Made by a program: the position numbers and the translations under genes
Part shown: piece after piece, positions 32,540 through 33,763 of the stretch
Numbering within the stretch: position 1 is the stretch's first letter
How the letters are laid out: every line of letters begins with the position of its first letter
Assembly: GCA_947626565.1 (NCBI GenBank)
Contig: CANQSQ010000011.1
Location: 1-33,763, forward strand
Source of the DNA: an uncultured Bacilli bacterium
GTDB lineage: Bacteria > Bacillota_I > Bacilli_A > RF39 > UBA660
Length of the DNA stretch: 33,763 nucleotides
Reading direction: 5' to 3'
Notes under the pieces: generated by a model
The model's input: only the letters and a program-made list of their open reading frames with translations
Told to the model about the DNA's origin: nothing
The model's database searches: none

Positions 32540-32569
32540 TTGTTTTTATATGTAATAAATTGGTATACT
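32540..32569 (+). promoter_or_regulatory. Promoter of the small hydrophobic toxin gene
   Basis: TTGTTT (32540-32545), 18-base spacer, extended -10 TGGTATACT (TATACT at 32564-32569). Predicted transcript start near 32576, giving a 59-base leader. Confidence 0.6.
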
Positions 32570-32589
32570 TTTTATAGGGAATATCAGTT

Positions 32590-32626
32590 GTTGAGTGTCT
32601 ACCTCCAATCTTTATAGAAAGGAGGT
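32590..32626 (+). promoter_or_regulatory. Toxin leader: anti-Shine-Dalgarno hairpin and 5' arm of long-distance pairing
   Basis: ACCTCC (32601-32606) can pair with GGAGGT (32621-32626), hiding the strong ribosome binding site. Overlapping it, 32590-32603 can pair with 32767-32780 near the transcript's 3' end over 14 bp (one G-U). Both are typical ways type I toxin mRNAs are kept silent. Confidence 0.7.
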
Positions 32627-32634
32627 TTGATAAA

Positions 32635-32727
32635 ATGAAAACTAAGACTTTTGTTATAAAAGTTCTAAAGCTCATTACTATCATTTTATTTCTCCTTATC
32701 GTTATGATAGTAGTTATAAAAAAATGA
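32635..32727 (+). CDS. Small hydrophobic peptide, putative type I toxin (30 aa)
   Basis: 30 residues: a Lys/Thr-rich start (MKTKTFVIKVLK), a continuous membrane-spanning stretch (LITIILFLLIVMIVVI) and KK at the end. AAAGGAGG lies 9 bases upstream. Length and shape are those of pore-forming or membrane-disturbing type I toxins (for example AapA1, Fst-like, TxpA), though the sequence matches none that I recognise. The surrounding RNA architecture (sequestered ribosome binding site, 5'-3' pairing, convergent antisense RNA) supports the call. TGA is the stop codon. Confidence 0.78.
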   Translation: MKTKTFVIKVLKLITIILFLLIVMIVVIKK

Positions 32728-32751
32728 CACTCATTCGCTAGAATAAGTGTC
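32718..32751 (-). terminator. Terminator of the antisense (antitoxin) RNA
   Basis: Minus strand: GACACTTATTC pairs with GAATGAGTGTC (11 bp, one U-G, loop TAGC), followed by A and seven T. It overlaps the end of the toxin gene. Confidence 0.8.
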
Positions 32752-32829
32752 TAACACCTTATAGTGGGTAGACATTCAACTTGGAAAAACTGAATGTTCC
32801 CTTTTTTATTTTATGCAAGTTTCCTTGAC
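32720..32829 (-). ncRNA. Putative antisense antitoxin RNA, about 110 nt
   Basis: Runs from the predicted start near 32829, set by the promoter at 32836-32864, to the terminator at 32718-32751. It is complementary to the 3' part of the toxin mRNA for about 80 bases, including the 3' arm of the long-distance pairing, as in RatA/TxpA-type systems. Size and ends are predicted, not observed. Confidence 0.65.
32766..32807 (+). terminator. Terminator of the toxin mRNA
   Basis: ACATTCA (32772-32778) pairs with TGAATGT (32791-32797), GGG (32766-32768) with CCC (32799-32801), then TTTTTT. Its left arm is also the 3' partner of the leader, so the two structures compete. Confidence 0.8.
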
Positions 32830-32835
32830 AGATAC

Positions 32836-32864
32836 ATAATAGCATAAATACGACTTTTTTACAA
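32836..32864 (-). promoter_or_regulatory. Promoter of the antisense RNA
   Basis: Minus strand TTGTAA (32859-32864), 17-base spacer, TATTAT (32836-32841). The same spacing is kept in copy A. Confidence 0.65.
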
Positions 32865-32947
32865 GTCGCTTTTTAAATAACTCATAACTCAGAAATTCCG
32901 AGTTTTCATCAATCTGGTGCCCTAAAGAAAGAAGTACAACAACTTTT

Positions 32948-33622
32948 CTATTTTAAATAATTGTCTAAGTATTCTTTCCATTCTGGAGTATTTTCCTCAT
33001 CAAATAAATGATATAAAAAATCTACAATTATTTGATGTCTATTTTTTGCCTCTTCTTTTCCAGAAGTAGTTAACATCAAATCTTTCAGTTTAAGTATTTT
33101 TTCAAAGATATGGCATACACTACTATCTGCACATTTTCTTGTATATTTCTCAGCACTCATATCTTCGATTGGAAAAGTATTTTTATTAAAAAAAGGGGTT
33201 CCATTTTTTATGCTATAAGTATAGACACGTAAAATACCATTTGCTCCTAAAGCATCACACATATCGGCATCTGAAACTATTTTTCCTTCTAGAGTTGTAG
33301 GACAACATCCTTTTAATCTCTTACTATAACCAATATTATTAAGAGCAAGAATTACTTGTTTTTGAGTATCTTCGTCAATGTTGCAATCTTCCATAATTCT
33401 TTTTGCATTAGTAAGGTTTTCTGCATTTTTAATGCCAAATAATTTATAATCATCTACATCGTGTAATAACGCAATTAAAGAAGATATTTCTTTATTTGCA
33501 TTTTCTTTTTCCGCAAATTTTAATGTTAAATTTAAAACTCGCTCCACATGATCAATTCCGTGTCCTGAATTGTCGTTACTTAATAATTCATATACTTTAC
33601 TTTTTATTTTTTCTAGCACCAT
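32948..33622 (-). CDS. HD-domain metal-dependent phosphohydrolase
   Basis: 224 residues. HD-superfamily motifs: SGHGIDHVERVLNL (His), IALLHDVDDYKLFG (HD pair), and the late Asp in IVSDADMCDALGANGI. This arrangement is that of YpgQ/YedJ-type phosphohydrolases, some of which hydrolyse (d)NTPs. Its stop codon abuts repeat copy B and no separate terminator is visible, so transcripts may read into the toxin-antitoxin region on the minus strand. The start MVLEKIKSK follows a short AT-rich leader. Confidence 0.85.
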   Translation of the reverse strand: MVLEKIKSKVYELLSNDNSGHGIDHVERVLNLTLKFAEKENANKEISSLIALLHDVDDYKLFGIKNAENLTNAKRIMEDCNIDEDTQKQVILALNNIGYSKRLKGCCPTTLEGKIVSDADMCDALGANGILRVYTYSIKNGTPFFNKNTFPIEDMSAEKYTRKCADSSVCHIFEKILKLKDLMLTTSGKEEAKNRHQIIVDFLYHLFDEENTPEWKEYLDNYLK

Positions 33623-33705
33623 TATTATTATCCTCGCTTTTTTATAAATTGCTTATTACCAATATGCAAGTGTGTTTTCTAAACTGCGTTAAATTTTAAG
33701 TAAAG

Positions 33706-33763
33706 TGCACAAATAAGTGCAATTGAGTCAAAATAGTTTATTTTTAAAAGAAAATGCACAAAT
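33706..33763. repeat. Short direct repeat TGCACAAAT at the right edge
   Basis: TGCACAAAT at 33706-33714 and 33755-33763, 49 bases apart, upstream of the HD gene. Could be a protein-binding pair or chance in AT-rich DNA; the window ends inside the feature. Confidence 0.25.

Larger units (their letters stand above)
32704..32950. repeat. Copy B of the type I toxin-antitoxin-like element
   Basis: Homologous to 32296-32522 but with an intact toxin gene just upstream and intact antisense signals. The repeat ends at the stop codon of the HD gene at 32948. Confidence 0.65.

Noticed and set aside
1-33763. Alternative genetic code (TGA as Trp), tRNA genes, CRISPR arrays
   Set aside because: TGA serves as stop in good frames and Trp is encoded by TGG. 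No cloverleaf or regularly spaced repeats were seen on reading, although a dedicated search was not possible.

Overview
The window looks like chromosome from a very AT-rich Gram-positive bacterium of the Bacilli/Mollicutes-related gut Firmicutes. It reads in the standard code, with TGA as stop and TGG as Trp. Start sites carry AGGAGG-like ribosome binding sites and promoters are sigma-A-like. A GerA-type germination protein suggests a spore former or a recent descendant of one. No rRNA, tRNA, CRISPR array or insertion sequence was found.

Layout. (1) 1-2542: a minus-strand group with a type IV pilin-like protein (cut by the window edge) and three membrane-anchored exported proteins of unknown function. 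(2) 2646-3597: a membrane-tethered MerR regulator and a YbjQ-like protein behind a MerR-type promoter with a 19-bp spacer. (3) 3663-7250: a tightly packed operon of RlmD-like rRNA methyltransferase, RNase J-like metallo-beta-lactamase (MBL) protein, P-loop kinase and NT5C-like phosphatase. (4) 7316-9105 (plus): gerA and a miniature GerC-like gene, with no gerB. (5) 9102-14725: pentapeptide-repeat protein, DUF3006, ComEC-like MBL hydrolase, S51 peptidase, membrane-anchored serpin, DUF4186 and an orphan TrpF-like protein.

(6) 15018-26952 is the most striking region: an uninterrupted minus-strand run of eleven genes, most of them overlapping or nearly touching, bounded by terminators and started by a near-consensus promoter at 26994-27022. 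It encodes a PHP phosphoesterase, two DegT-type PLP enzymes, a radical SAM enzyme, a FemAB-like GNAT, an ASCH-APH kinase fusion, a GNAT/GT-B glycosyltransferase fusion, an RCL/MilB-like nucleoside deoxyribosyltransferase-family N-glycosidase, a class I aminoacyl-tRNA-synthetase-like protein with no anticodon-binding domain, MazG, an ABC-F ATPase and an ASCH-like protein. The last two also have their own consensus promoter. The N-glycosidase, glycosyltransferase, radical SAM and aminotransferase classes parallel the early steps of blasticidin S / mildiomycin biosynthesis. My working hypothesis is an undescribed aminoacylated-nucleoside-type small-molecule cluster with its own resistance genes. 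The product is inference.

(7) 27264-33622: single genes of mobile/defence-like character: a P-loop ATPase, a DUF3841 protein, an unknown helical protein, two HD-domain hydrolases, a GNAT remnant and an ART-like protein. Between 32296 and 32950 lie two diverged tandem copies of a type I toxin-antitoxin-like module. The intact copy has a 30-residue hydrophobic peptide gene with a sequestered Shine-Dalgarno, a convergent antisense RNA with its own promoter and terminator, and a 5'-3' long-distance RNA pairing. The other copy keeps the antisense part but has lost the toxin.
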